Assembly (NCBI RefSeq): GCF_000939975.1
Contig: NZ_LK391969.1
Coordinates: 2,694,600-2,758,599 of the forward strand
Reading direction: 5' to 3'
DNA: 64,000 nt
From: Pseudomonas saudimassiliensis
Lineage (GTDB): Bacteria; Pseudomonadota; Gammaproteobacteria; Pseudomonadales; Pseudomonadaceae
The notes beneath the pieces were generated by a model. It was given only the letters and a program-made list of their open reading frames with translations, was not told the origin of the DNA and ran no database searches. The translations under genes were made by a program, and so were the position numbers. Numbering within the stretch: position 1 is the stretch's first letter; each line of letters begins with the position of its first letter. Below, piece after piece: positions 17,946-27,186 of the stretch.

Positions 17946-18370
17946 TACAGGCTTCCCTTGAGGTAACAGAGTTCAGGTTGGCGGCACAGTGCGCCCGGCG
18001 GCGTGCTGTCGAGAATCGCCAGAGCCGGAAAACTCGTCTGGCTTGTATGCACGTCGGGAAGCTGTAGATTGGCGCCGATAAGTAGTCCCAATGCCGCCGC
18101 GACCATGCCTGGCAGCGCGCGGAGCCAGCCAGCGCCGTATGTGAGGCGCCCAGGGCGTTCCGGTAATTGCGCGAGCAGGGCGGCTATATCCAATTCGGGC
18201 TGGCGGTCCGGTAGCTGGCGAAGAGCCTGAGTCAACATGTGCATTTGCTGATACTGCTGCTGGCAGTCTCTACAGCGCAACAGATGCTCGCTGACGGTAG
18301 CGGTTTCGGTACTGTCCAACTCACCGTCCAGGTGGGCGGAGAGTTGCATCATGTCTGGATGTTCAGTCAT
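17945..18370 (-). CDS. Zinc-finger anti-sigma factor
   Basis: 141 aa starting at MTEHPDMM, with AGGAGA upstream. The N-terminal ZAS domain has the His-x3-Cys-x2-Cys motif HLLRCRDC, then one transmembrane segment (LPGMVAAALGLLIGANL) and a periplasmic tail with two Cys (LCRQPELC). Such proteins hold the cognate ECF sigma factor at the membrane until a periplasmic signal arrives. The start lies 8 bp inside the sigma gene. The two periplasmic Cys could be redox- or metal-responsive; that is a guess. Confidence 0.85.
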   Translation of the reverse strand: MTEHPDMMQLSAHLDGELDSTETATVSEHLLRCRDCQQQYQQMHMLTQALRQLPDRQPELDIAALLAQLPERPGRLTYGAGWLRALPGMVAAALGLLIGANLQLPDVHTSQTSFPALAILDSTPPGALCRQPELCYLKGSL

Positions 18371-18911
18371 CTGAGTCTCCTGTAATGGCTCGGCGGGCGG
18401 TGAGCAGTGCCTCCCGGGCACGGGCGAGGCGGGATTTTACTGTGCCTTCACTGATATCCAGAGTGCTGGCAATGTCCTGATAGGACAGTCCTTCCATCTC
18501 TCGCAGTAATAACACCTCCCGCTGGCCTACGGGCAACTGCGCAACTAGTTGCTCCAGCGCGTGAAGGCTACGGCTGCTCTCCAACTGGCGCAGCGGCGAT
18601 GGCCCGGAGTCGGTGAGCATATAGTCCTCCGGTAGCGGTTCAGGCATATGCTTGTTGCGACGCAGTGCATCGATAGTGGTATTGCGAGCGATACGTAACA
18701 GCCAGGTTTCCAGCCGCGCTTCGGGCCGCCAATCCGGCAGGGCATGCCAGGCCTTGATGAAGGTATCCTGGGTCATGTCCTGTGCGTTATGCGGATTGCC
18801 GCACAGGCGGCGGATAAAGGAGAACACCCGTGCCTGGTGCTGCTGCACCAGAACTCCGAACGCCTGGCGGTCACCCGCTTGCGCTCGACGGATCAACTCT
18901 CCTTCGTGCAT
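18363..18911 (-). CDS. ECF sigma-70 family RNA polymerase sigma factor
   Basis: 182 aa with region 2 (FSFIRRLCGNPHNAQDMTQD, FIKAWHALPDW) and region 4 (LPVGQREVLLLREMEGLSYQ then ISEGTVKSRLARAREAL). There is no region 3 or 1.1, as expected of an ECF factor. It heads a minus-strand set with the anti-sigma, a CpxP-like protein, a His-rich exported protein and a ferric-reductase-like protein. The pattern (cytosolic sigma, ZAS anti-sigma, periplasmic helical sensor) parallels CnrH-CnrY-CnrX, though the anti-sigma type differs. Confidence 0.9.
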   Translation of the reverse strand: MHEGELIRRAQAGDRQAFGVLVQQHQARVFSFIRRLCGNPHNAQDMTQDTFIKAWHALPDWRPEARLETWLLRIARNTTIDALRRNKHMPEPLPEDYMLTDSGPSPLRQLESSRSLHALEQLVAQLPVGQREVLLLREMEGLSYQDIASTLDISEGTVKSRLARAREALLTARRAITGDSDD

Positions 18912-18948
18912 GTCATCCCTCTGAGTTGGTGTGTCGCGCTTGATTGCC

Positions 18949-18975
18949 TAACGTAACAGGACGGGGAAATGTTCC
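18949..18975 (-). promoter_or_regulatory. Possible ECF-type autoregulated promoter
   Basis: On the minus strand GGAAC (18975-18971) is followed after 17 bp by CGTTA (18953-18949), resembling ECF -35/-10 elements. It lies 38 bp upstream of the sigma-factor start. Assigned by eye only. Confidence 0.35.
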
Positions 18976-19115
18976 CGTGCGATGACCGCTGCGTACCATC
19001 ACAGGGTTGGTACGCAGTGGCATTGGCAGAGGTAGATAGCCTCGGGTGTTTTACCTCAAAGGGTTGGTTATGGACAGGGTTGTCTAGACTGAAACACAAC
19101 CGAGAGGAGTCAGCC

Positions 19116-19631
19116 ATGTCAGCAGTGATCCCGGCGTTGGTGGTCATGGGTGTCACCGCCTGCGGCAAGAGCACGGTGGCCGACGCCATCGCCCAGGGTA
19201 TCGGGGGCCGGCATATCGAGGGTGACCAGTTCCACAGCGCTGCCAGCATCGCCAAGATGCGCTCTGGCGTGGCCCTGGACGACACCGACCGGGCGGCCTG
19301 GCTAGAACTGCTCGGCGCCCTGCTGGCCGCGGCGGTGGCAGCGGGGGAGCGGCCAGTGCTCAGCTGCTCGGCCCTCAAGCGCCGCTACCGGGACGCCCTG
19401 CGCGCCGCTGTGCCGGGCCTGGGCTTCGTGTTCCTGCAGCTGGACCGTGCCGAAGTGCAGCGCCGGGTGGCCCGGCGGCAATGTCACTTCATGGCCCCGG
19501 AGCTGGTCGACAGCCAGTTCGACACCCTGGAAAGCCCCGTGGCCGAACCGGGTGTGCTGACGGTCGATGCCACCCTGCCGGTTGCGCAGATCAGCCGCCA
19601 GGCCGTGGGCTGGTGGCAGGCCCGGTGCTGA
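19116..19631 (+). CDS. gntK: Gluconokinase
   Basis: 171 aa GntK-type kinase that phosphorylates gluconate to 6-phosphogluconate for the Entner-Doudoroff pathway. The P-loop is GVTACGKST (more often GVSGSGKS). Family motifs GDQFHS, AKMRSGVALDDTDRAAWL and SCSALKRRYRDALR are all present. The ATG follows GAGAGGAGT. It is divergent from the ECF gene and followed after 131 bp by an enoyl-CoA hydratase gene. Confidence 0.92.
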   Translation: MSAVIPALVVMGVTACGKSTVADAIAQGIGGRHIEGDQFHSAASIAKMRSGVALDDTDRAAWLELLGALLAAAVAAGERPVLSCSALKRRYRDALRAAVPGLGFVFLQLDRAEVQRRVARRQCHFMAPELVDSQFDTLESPVAEPGVLTVDATLPVAQISRQAVGWWQARC

Positions 19632-19762
19632 GCCCACTCCGCCTTGCAGGGTCCATTCACCCGACCCATGGCCGCCCGATAACACCGTTGATGCATCTGG
19701 ACCCCGACAGCGCCCCCGTCTACTCTCCGACACCTGATAAAAACGACAACCGAGGAATTCCG

Positions 19763-20536
19763 ATGAGCGACCTGATCACCGAATTGCATGGCGGCATACT
19801 CACCCTGACCCTTTCCCGCCCGGACAAGAAAAACGCCCTGACCAATGCCATGTATGGCGCACTGGCCGATGGGCTGGAGCGCGCCGAAGCCGAGGCGGCG
19901 ATCCGCGTCGTCGTGTTCCAGGCTGATGGCGAGATATTCTCGGCGGGTAACGATCTCGGTGAATTTGCCCAGCAGTCCACCGGCAATGGTCCGGCAGTGC
20001 GCCATGTGGAGCGCTTCCTGAAAAACCTGGCCCGGGCCAGCAAGCCGGTGATGGCCGCGGTGCAGGGCAAGGCCGTGGGGGTGGGCACCACCATGCTGCT
20101 GCACTGCGACTACGTGTTGCTGGCCGAGGATGCCGAATTGATCGCGCCCTTCATCAACCTGGCATTGGTCCCGGAGGCCGGCTCAAGTCTGCTCATGCCC
20201 CTGCGCATCGGCCACGTCCGGGCGTTCGAGATGTTCGCCCTGGGCGAGCCGGTGGTCGCCCGGGACGCCCACGCCTGGGGCCTGGCCAACCGGATCGTTG
20301 CCCGCGACGAACTGCGTGCCGAGACCCGGCGTATTGCCGAACTGCTGGCGGACAAACCCGCTGGCGCGCTAGCCCTGGCCAAGGGGCTGCTGCGCAATAC
20401 CGATCAGGTGCTCGAGCAGATGGAACGGGAGAGCGGCATCTTTTCGGCGCAGTTGCGCAGCGCCGAGGCGAAGGAGGCGTTCCAGGCCTTTGCCGAGAAA
20501 CGCAAGCCAGACTTCAGCAAGCTCAGCGCGGGCTGA
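19763..20536 (+). CDS. Enoyl-CoA hydratase/isomerase family protein
   Basis: 257 aa crotonase-fold protein starting after CGAGGAATTC. The N-terminal signature LTLSRPDKKNALTNAMYGAL and the oxyanion-hole segments FSAGNDLGEF and VGVGTTMLLHCDYVLLAED are present. The usual second catalytic Glu region reads NLALVPEAGSSLL, which fits isomerase-like (PaaG/ECI) crotonases. Exact reaction is not decidable; fatty-acid or aromatic-acid beta-oxidation is likely. Confidence 0.85.
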   Translation: MSDLITELHGGILTLTLSRPDKKNALTNAMYGALADGLERAEAEAAIRVVVFQADGEIFSAGNDLGEFAQQSTGNGPAVRHVERFLKNLARASKPVMAAVQGKAVGVGTTMLLHCDYVLLAEDAELIAPFINLALVPEAGSSLLMPLRIGHVRAFEMFALGEPVVARDAHAWGLANRIVARDELRAETRRIAELLADKPAGALALAKGLLRNTDQVLEQMERESGIFSAQLRSAEAKEAFQAFAEKRKPDFSKLSAG

Positions 20537-20794
20537 CTGGCGCTTACTCGGCTTGGTCATCACGCCCGACGCTATATGCCCATTTGCCTGATAAATAATA
20601 CATTTCAGATTAGCGTTTCATAAGGCCTTCACTATAGTCATTTGTGCGTATCGCGGCACCGGACGATTCTGTTCGGTGGCCGCGATAGCTGCCTTGGCAC
20701 ATACGGACGTGGGAGGCGTATCTCCGGGCCCGCCATTTCGGCCCGACAACATCGCAAAGGGACTCCATTACAACAATAAAGCGGAGATCTGCAG

Positions 20795-22801
20795 ATGTAT
20801 CTGACAACCCGGGGCGTTCGCCTCCGTGCCCTATTCGTTACTCTTTCCCTCACAGCATTATTGCTTCCCTTGACCGGCTGTTTCGACGGCTCATCCAGCT
20901 CCGATGACGATGACGGGCCCCGATCCCAGACCGGCGTATTTATCGACAGCGCCGTCGCCGGGCTGGATTACCAGGGCAGCCGTACCGCTGCCGCTATCAC
21001 CGACGAGCAGGGCCGGTTCAGCTACCGCGCCGGCGAAACCATCAGTTTTGCCATTGGCGACCTGGAGCTGGGTTCGGCGGTCGGCGCCGCCACGCTCACA
21101 CCGTTGAGCATTACCGAAGGGGCCAGCGCCGCGACCGACCAGCGGGTTACCAACAAGCTGATTCTGCTGCAATCGCTGGACGCGGACGGGAATCTCAATA
21201 ACGGCATTCAGCTTACCGAAGCCATCCGCGATGAGGTGTCGGCAAACGCCGCGGCTATCGAATTCGATCAGCCAGCTGGCGCCTTCCGCACCAGCCTTGA
21301 ACCCCTGCTGGCGCGCCTGGAGGAAGCCGGCGCGTTCACCGATACCGACCCGCGGCCGCGCCGGTTGGTCAGCGTAGAAGATGCGCTGGAACACTTTGCC
21401 CGCTCGACCAGTACCCGCCACGTAGTTGACACCACCGACGGACAGCTGCGCGGATTCGAGGCTGACGAGAATACCTGGCAGTTCCTCGGCATTCCCTATG
21501 CCAAGCCGCCGTTGGGTGACCTGCGCTGGCGGGCACCGCAGCCGGTGGAGGCCTGGGAAGGGGTTCGCGAGGCGGTAGCCTGGTCCGATCAGGCGGCGCA
21601 GAACCCCGGCCTGGAGCGCTTCGGCGAAGGTGGCATGAGCGAGGACTCGCTGTACCTGAATGTCACCGCACCCAAGGACGCCGAAGCGCTGCCGGTCATG
21701 GTTTGGTTCCATGGCGGTGGTTTCACCTCCCTGACCAGCAATACCAAGCCCTTCAACAATCCCCTGGCAGTGGCCAGCAAGGGCGTGGTGCAGGTGGCGG
21801 TGAACCAGCGGCTCGGGCCCTTCGGTTACATCGCCCACCCGCAACTGAGTGCCGAGAGTGGCTACAACGGCTCGGGTAACTACGGCCAGCTGGACCTGAT
21901 CGCGGCGCTGGAATGGGTGCAGGACAACATCGAGGCCTTTGGCGGTGACCCGGATAACGTCACCATCTTTGGCGAGTCCGGGGGCGGGCGCAAGGTGCTG
22001 TCATTGATGGGCTCGCCCAAGGCGGCCGGGTTGTTTCACCGCGCCATCAGCCAGAGTGGCACGCTGTATCCCGATACCCGCAGCCTGGCTGCGGCCGAAG
22101 CCATCGGCAGCGAGCTGCAGACCCGCCTGGGTGCTGCCTCGCTGGAAGAAATGCGCAGCAAGAGCTGGCTGGAGGTGATGTCCGCCGCCGCGCCGCTGGT
22201 GCCCTACACCAACGTGGACAACCATTACCTGCCCCACACCGAGCGGGTGAGCTTCGAAAGCGGCGTGCATAACGATGTGCCCTTCATGTTCGTGGTGAAT
22301 ACCAACGACACCATCGACCCGATCGAGACCGTGATCGATGTATTCCCCTGGATGGCGCCGCTAAAGACCGCACCGGTGTTTGCCACCCTGTTCAGTCATC
22401 AGCCCCGCGGCTGGCGGGAACAGGGCGTGCAGGCGTACCACGGCGCGGAACTGGCCTACATGTTCAACATGCCGGAAAGCGTGATCACCCATTACCAGCT
22501 GGGGCTGGTGATCGATCCTGCCACCGGCGAGTCGCTGGTCATCGGCGATCTGAACAACAACGGGGTAACCGGCTCCCAGGGCGACCCGGCGGATATTTTC
22601 GCCTCGGCCGGCTTCGATGAAACCGATGACCAGGTGATCGAGCGCATGCTGACCATCTGGACCAACTTCGCCAAGACCGGTGACCCGAGCATTCCTGGCG
22701 AGCTGGAGTATCCCCTGTATGACGGGCAGACCCAGCGCTACATCGAGCTGAGCGACCAGGCCGAGGAGAAGGTGGGTATCGCCGACGTGTTTGCCGAATA
22801 A
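20795..22801 (+). CDS. Lipoprotein type-B carboxylesterase (first of a tandem pair)
   Basis: 668 aa. A lipobox LTGC (Cys29) is followed by a Ser/Asp-rich linker. Residues about 45-200 form an extra N-terminal domain ([29 protein letters not shown]). The alpha/beta-hydrolase follows with oxyanion loop HGGGF, nucleophile elbow FGESGGG and a probable catalytic His in YHGAELAYMF; the usual SEDSLYLNV motif is present. It probably cleaves esters at the cell surface. The upstream 258 bp contains AT-rich sequence that must hold the promoter, but I could not define it. It is co-transcribed with the paralogue 30 bp downstream. Confidence 0.88.
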   Translation: MYLTTRGVRLRALFVTLSLTALLLPLTGCFDGSSSSDDDDGPRSQTGVFIDSAVAGLDYQGSRTAAAITDEQGRFSYRAGETISFAIGDLELGSAVGAATLTPLSITEGASAATDQRVTNKLILLQSLDADGNLNNGIQLTEAIRDEVSANAAAIEFDQPAGAFRTSLEPLLARLEEAGAFTDTDPRPRRLVSVEDALEHFARSTSTRHVVDTTDGQLRGFEADENTWQFLGIPYAKPPLGDLRWRAPQPVEAWEGVREAVAWSDQAAQNPGLERFGEGGMSEDSLYLNVTAPKDAEALPVMVWFHGGGFTSLTSNTKPFNNPLAVASKGVVQVAVNQRLGPFGYIAHPQLSAESGYNGSGNYGQLDLIAALEWVQDNIEAFGGDPDNVTIFGESGGGRKVLSLMGSPKAAGLFHRAISQSGTLYPDTRSLAAAEAIGSELQTRLGAASLEEMRSKSWLEVMSAAAPLVPYTNVDNHYLPHTERVSFESGVHNDVPFMFVVNTNDTIDPIETVIDVFPWMAPLKTAPVFATLFSHQPRGWREQGVQAYHGAELAYMFNMPESVITHYQLGLVIDPATGESLVIGDLNNNGVTGSQGDPADIFASAGFDETDDQVIERMLTIWTNFAKTGDPSIPGELEYPLYDGQTQRYIELSDQAEEKVGIADVFAE

Positions 22802-22831
22802 CACCACAACAATAACAAGAGGGTTACATAG

Positions 22832-24865
22832 ATGACGCATTCCCGAATTGATCGCGGGGCCGGGCGGTGGTTGCTTACGCCACTGGCGTTGGCGAGCCTG
22901 CTGCTGCCGCTGGGCGGCTGCTTCGACAGCTCGTCCTCCGGCTCCGATGACGAGCCTGCTGCCCGAACCGGCACCTTTATCGACAGCGCAGTGGCAGGGC
23001 TGGACTACCAGGGCAGCGAAACCCGGGCGGCCCGGACTGATGAGCAGGGCCAGTTCCGCTATCGCCCCAACGAATCCATCAGTTTCGCCGTGGGTGAGCT
23101 GACGCTGGGCTCGGCGGTGGGGGCCGAGGTACTGACGCCCCTGAGCATTACCGAGGGGGCGGACTCCGCCGAGGACCAGCGGGTGGTGAACAAGCTGATC
23201 CTGCTGCAGAGCATCGACGCCGATGGCGATCTCAACAACGGCATCCAGATCAGCGATGCCATTCGCGAGGAAGTCTCGCTGAACGCTGCGGTCATCGACT
23301 TCGACCAGCCGGCGCCGGCGTTTCGCATCAGCCTGGAACCCCTGTTGCAGGCTCTGGAGGAGGCGGGGGCCTTTACCGATACCGACCCGCGCGCCCGCTC
23401 GGTCGTCAGCGCCACCGATGCCGTTGAGCATTTCACCCGGGCCACCGGGGAGCGCGTCGTGGTATCTACTACCGGCGGCGATCTGCGCGGCTTTGCCGCC
23501 AGCGAGGATACCTGGCAGTTCCTCGGGATTCCCTATGCCAAGCCGCCGCTGGGCGAGCTGCGCTGGCGCCCTCCGGTGGCCGCGGAGCCCTGGTCCGGCG
23601 TACGCGAGGCGGTGTCCTGGGCTGACCAGTCGGCCCAGGACATGGCGCTGGAGGCGGTCAACAAGGGCGGCATGAGTGAGGACTCGCTGTATCTCAATAT
23701 CACCGCGCCCAAGGAGGCGTCCGGATTGCCGGTGATGGTCTGGTTCCATGGCGGGTCCTTTGCCATCCTGTCGGCCAACTCCGCCCAGTACAACAACCCC
23801 GACGGGCTTACCGACAAGGGTGTGGTGCTGGTGACGGTCAACCATCGCCTGGGGCCCTTCGGTTACATTGCCCATCCGCTGCTGACGGCAGAAAGCGGCT
23901 ACGGTGGCTCGGGTAACTATGGCCAGATGGATCTGGTCATGGCCTTGCAGTGGGTGCAGGACAATATTGCGGCCTTTGGCGGTGATCCGGATAACGTCAC
24001 CATCTTCGGCCAGTCCGGCGGTGGCGGTAAGACCTATTCGCTGATGAACTCACCCCAGGCGGTGGGGCTGTTCCACAAGGCGATCGTGCAGAGCGGTGCC
24101 TCGCCGCTGGATACGGTCAACGGCCCGGAACGCTCCCTGGCCGATTCCGAAGCCATCGGCATTGCACTGTTCGAGCGCACCGGAGTCAGCACCCTGGAGG
24201 AGGCCCGCGCCCTGCCGTGGACGGCGTTCGTGCAGGCAGACAAGGATAATGGCATTCCCCGCCAGACCTACCGGCCCAACGCGGACTTCCATTACCAGAC
24301 CAAGACCTATTACCAGAACGTGCTGGACGGCATGCCCAGTGATGTACCGCTGATGGCCGGGGTCACCGAAGGGGATTATCCTGATCTGCGGGCATCCTTG
24401 CCGGTCTGGCTGGCGCAGCGTACCGAGCACTATGAATCGCCCCAGTACGTGTACAAGTTCAGCCGGGTGCCGGATGGCTGGGCGGACATGGGCCTGCAAA
24501 GCTGCCATGGCTGTGAACTGCCCTACCTGTTCGATCACCCGGCGGGCATGGTGCAGAACTTCCAGCTGGGGCTGGTGACCACGCCGGAGGGGGGGAGGCC
24601 GGTCATCGGCGATCTGAACAACAACGGGGTGACTGGTAGCCAGGGGGATGCGGCTGATGTGTACGCCTCGATGGAGTACGGTGCGGATGACATCGCCATT
24701 GGCGAGCTGACGATGACCCTGTGGACCAACTTCGCCAAGACCGGTAACCCCAGTACCTCGGCGCTGCAATGGCCGGAGTACACGGAGTTTGCCGACACCT
24801 TCCTGGAAATCGGTCCCGACAACCAGGCCACCGTGGAAACCGGATTGGCCGAGGCGTTGGACTGA
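22832..24865 (+). CDS. Lipoprotein type-B carboxylesterase (second of a tandem pair)
   Basis: 677 aa paralogue of the preceding gene along its whole length, including the lipobox (LGGC), the N-terminal extra domain ([15 protein letters not shown]) and the C-terminal [15 protein letters not shown] segment. The nucleophile elbow is FGQSGGG and the catalytic His lies in [10 protein letters not shown]. The acid-loop region differs (GVTEGDYPD here, NTNDTIDP in the first copy), as does the oxyanion-loop neighbourhood (HGGSF versus HGGGF), so substrate ranges have probably diverged. Confidence 0.88.
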   Translation: MTHSRIDRGAGRWLLTPLALASLLLPLGGCFDSSSSGSDDEPAARTGTFIDSAVAGLDYQGSETRAARTDEQGQFRYRPNESISFAVGELTLGSAVGAEVLTPLSITEGADSAEDQRVVNKLILLQSIDADGDLNNGIQISDAIREEVSLNAAVIDFDQPAPAFRISLEPLLQALEEAGAFTDTDPRARSVVSATDAVEHFTRATGERVVVSTTGGDLRGFAASEDTWQFLGIPYAKPPLGELRWRPPVAAEPWSGVREAVSWADQSAQDMALEAVNKGGMSEDSLYLNITAPKEASGLPVMVWFHGGSFAILSANSAQYNNPDGLTDKGVVLVTVNHRLGPFGYIAHPLLTAESGYGGSGNYGQMDLVMALQWVQDNIAAFGGDPDNVTIFGQSGGGGKTYSLMNSPQAVGLFHKAIVQSGASPLDTVNGPERSLADSEAIGIALFERTGVSTLEEARALPWTAFVQADKDNGIPRQTYRPNADFHYQTKTYYQNVLDGMPSDVPLMAGVTEGDYPDLRASLPVWLAQRTEHYESPQYVYKFSRVPDGWADMGLQSCHGCELPYLFDHPAGMVQNFQLGLVTTPEGGRPVIGDLNNNGVTGSQGDAADVYASMEYGADDIAIGELTMTLWTNFAKTGNPSTSALQWPEYTEFADTFLEIGPDNQATVETGLAEALD

Positions 24866-24877
24866 CCCGAGCGGGGT

Positions 24878-24903
24878 AGCGGTCTGTCTGCCGGCAGACC
24901 GCT
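24878..24903. terminator. Terminator between esterase pair and DUF533 gene
   Basis: AGCGGTCTG-tctgccgg-CAGACCGCT, a perfect 9-bp stem followed by TTTC, in the 64-bp convergent gap. Confidence 0.75.
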
Positions 24904-24929
24904 TTCAGTCCTTACTCAGGTTCCCACCG

Positions 24930-25643
24930 TCAACGCAGCGCGGTCAGCGCCTGCTTCTCCAGTTCAGTCTTCAATGTTGGCTCCAGCTTGAGTTGGCGCG
25001 CCAACTCATCCAGGTAGGCGCGCTCCATGTAGCTTTCCTCATCCACCATGACAATGCTGGCCAGATACATTTCCGCGGCAATTTCCGGCGTCTGCGCCGA
25101 GCGCGCGATGTCGGCCGGGTCCAGGGGTTTGCGCAGCTCCTCATCGAACCAGCGCTTGAGCTCCCCGTCGTCGGTGAGCTTGGCGATCTCACCGTCAATC
25201 AGCTCGCGCTCGCGGTCATCGATATGTCCGTCCGATTTGGCGGCGCCGATGATGGCCCGCAGAATGGCCTGGCTATGCTGTTCCACTTCACCTGCAGGCA
25301 CGCGGTCGACGGTGCGCAGACCAGGCTGGTCGGCGGGTCCACCCGCCTGGTTTTGTTTCTGCTGCCAGTTGCTGTAGGCCTTGTAGGCGACCACGCCCAG
25401 CGCCGCCAGACCGCCGTAGGTAATGACCTTGCCGCCCATCTTGCGGGCCTTCTTGCTGCCCAGCAGCAGGCTGACGGCGCCGCCGCCCAGGGCGCCACCA
25501 CCGATATTGCCCAGCAGTCCGCCCAGGGGCGAGGTGCTGCCAGGGGTCGGAGAGCGGCTGGGCTGCTGCGCACCGCCCTGCTGATTCTGCAGCAGGTCCT
25601 TTCCGGCGTTGAGCAGTTGGTCGAGCAGACTGCGTGTATTCAT
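24930..25643 (-). CDS. DUF533/TerB-like inner-membrane-associated protein (YebE-like)
   Basis: 237 aa from the ATG preceded by AGAGG; the frame extends 30 bp further up without a ribosome site. It begins [19 protein letters not shown], then a Gly/Ala-rich hydrophobic stretch ([40 protein letters not shown]). The C-terminal half is TerB-like and acidic ([20 protein letters not shown]). This matches YebE. Function is unknown; E. coli yebE is linked to envelope stress. Confidence 0.82.
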   Translation of the reverse strand: MNTRSLLDQLLNAGKDLLQNQQGGAQQPSRSPTPGSTSPLGGLLGNIGGGALGGGAVSLLLGSKKARKMGGKVITYGGLAALGVVAYKAYSNWQQKQNQAGGPADQPGLRTVDRVPAGEVEQHSQAILRAIIGAAKSDGHIDDRERELIDGEIAKLTDDGELKRWFDEELRKPLDPADIARSAQTPEIAAEMYLASIVMVDEESYMERAYLDELARQLKLEPTLKTELEKQALTALR

Positions 25644-25790
25644 GTTTACCTCTGTCATGGCTTGAGCATGCAACTGAGCGCGGGTGGTATTTCCGCGATC
25701 CTGCAGCTAATGTGGATACTCACTGGCGCGCCGGGTTCCCTGGCCGAGCTCAAGCCTATACCTGTTCAAGGTCATCAGGAGCAAAAATCC

Positions 25791-26327
25791 GTGTTCAATT
25801 ATGTCAAGCGATGGTTGCCCGGGGTGGGGTTGGCGTTGTTGGCCGCGTCGGCCCAGGCCCTGGAGGTGGGCGATCCGGCGCCCGATTTCGCACTGCCCGG
25901 TTCGGACGGGGAAACCCACCGCCTGGCCGACTACCGCGGCAAGCAGGCCGTGGTGCTGGCCTGGTTTCCCAAGGCCTATACCTCCGGGTGCACCATCGAG
26001 TGCAAGTCCCTGGCGGAAAATGGCCACCTGATCCGCGAGTACGATGCGGCCTATTTCATGGCCAGCGTCGATCCACTGAGCAAGAACAAGGGCTTTGCGG
26101 CGGAAACCGGTGCGGACTTCCCGCTGCTCAGTGACGAGGACAAGGCGGTTGCCCGGGCCTATGGCGTGCTGCACCCGCTGGGCTTCGCCAGACGCCATAC
26201 CTTCTACATCGGCAAGGACGGACAGATCCTCAAGATCGATACCGACGTCAAGCCAGCCAGCTCCGCGGAAGACATGGCGGCGACCCTGGGCGAACTGGGC
26301 GTCGAGCGGCGGCAGTCCGCACCCTGA
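25791..26327 (+). CDS. Exported peroxiredoxin (Bcp/PrxQ-like)
   Basis: 178 aa from a GTG start with AGGAG upstream. A signal peptide ([16 protein letters not shown]) precedes the AhpC/TSA fold [18 protein letters not shown], so the protein should act in the periplasm. The peroxidatic Cys67 lies in YTSGCTIEC; a second Cys71 follows at C-x3-C, one residue closer than the C-x4-C of E. coli Bcp. It would reduce hydroperoxides with a thiol donor. The gene is convergent with the next one, 13 bp apart. Confidence 0.85.
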   Translation: MFNYVKRWLPGVGLALLAASAQALEVGDPAPDFALPGSDGETHRLADYRGKQAVVLAWFPKAYTSGCTIECKSLAENGHLIREYDAAYFMASVDPLSKNKGFAAETGADFPLLSDEDKAVARAYGVLHPLGFARRHTFYIGKDGQILKIDTDVKPASSAEDMAATLGELGVERRQSAP

Positions 26328-26340
26328 GCTGCGACGCGGG

Positions 26341-27021
26341 CTATTTCAGCGCGCAGATCCAGATGGTGTGACGCGCGCCGCGGTTGCCGTGGGCGAATAC
26401 CTGCACCTCTTCGGCCTTGAAGCCCGCCTGTTTCAGCCGCTGGGAAAACTGCCGGTCGGCGCTGGCGGACCACACGGCGAGTATCCCACCGGCGCGCAGC
26501 GCGCGGGCGCAGGCGGCCAACCCCTCGCGGGCATACAACCAGTTGTTCGCGCTATGGGTGAGGCCTTCGGGGCCGTTGTCCACGTCCAGCATGATGGCAT
26601 CGAATCCCCTGGGCTGGGCCTGCAGGATATTGGCCACGTCGTCGTTCACCACGGTGGTGCGCGGGTCCTGTAGCGGATGGCCCGCCTTGGCACCCAGCGG
26701 GCCCCGGTTCCACTCGATAACGCCGGGCACCAGCTCGGCGACCTGCACCTCCGCGTCGGGCCCAAGGTGCTGCAGCGCCGAGGCCAGGGTAAAGCCCATG
26801 CCCAGGCCGCCAATCAGCACCCGGGCCTGGGGGCGGTGGGCGATCTTGCGGCAGGGGATGGCCGCCAGCGCGTCCTCCGAGCCGTGCATACGCGTGTTCA
26901 TCAACTGCCCGCCCTTGCCACCCTCCAGCTTGATGACAAAGTCCTCGCCATATTCGAACAGGCACAGGGCGCCGCCGTTATTGGGAATGGGTGCGGTATC
27001 CAGCAGAACAAAGCGTTTCAT
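26341..27021 (-). CDS. Spermidine synthase-like Rossmann-fold protein
   Basis: 226 aa starting at MKRFVLLDTAPI. It has the SAM/decarboxy-SAM-binding fold of the SpeE family (VLIGGLGMGFTLASALQHLG; DAIMLDVDNGPEGLTH). The GGGDG motif of true aminopropyltransferases is replaced by GGLGMG, and the protein is shorter than SpeE, so polyamine synthesis is doubtful. It is likely cytosolic. Real substrate unknown. Confidence 0.75.
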   Translation of the reverse strand: MKRFVLLDTAPIPNNGGALCLFEYGEDFVIKLEGGKGGQLMNTRMHGSEDALAAIPCRKIAHRPQARVLIGGLGMGFTLASALQHLGPDAEVQVAELVPGVIEWNRGPLGAKAGHPLQDPRTTVVNDDVANILQAQPRGFDAIMLDVDNGPEGLTHSANNWLYAREGLAACARALRAGGILAVWSASADRQFSQRLKQAGFKAEEVQVFAHGNRGARHTIWICALK

Positions 27022-27186
27022 CGGCAGCTCGGGCAAAAATCGGGAAGCGCAGTATGCCTGATCGGGCCGCCCCTTGCGCCGTCTATACTTTTCGTTCAGC
27101 GCATTCCCCGTTGCACGGGGGGGCCTACTTGTCTACCCCGGAGTGGTCGTTACTCCTGAGACCACCCGCGGGATCCGATCCATATG

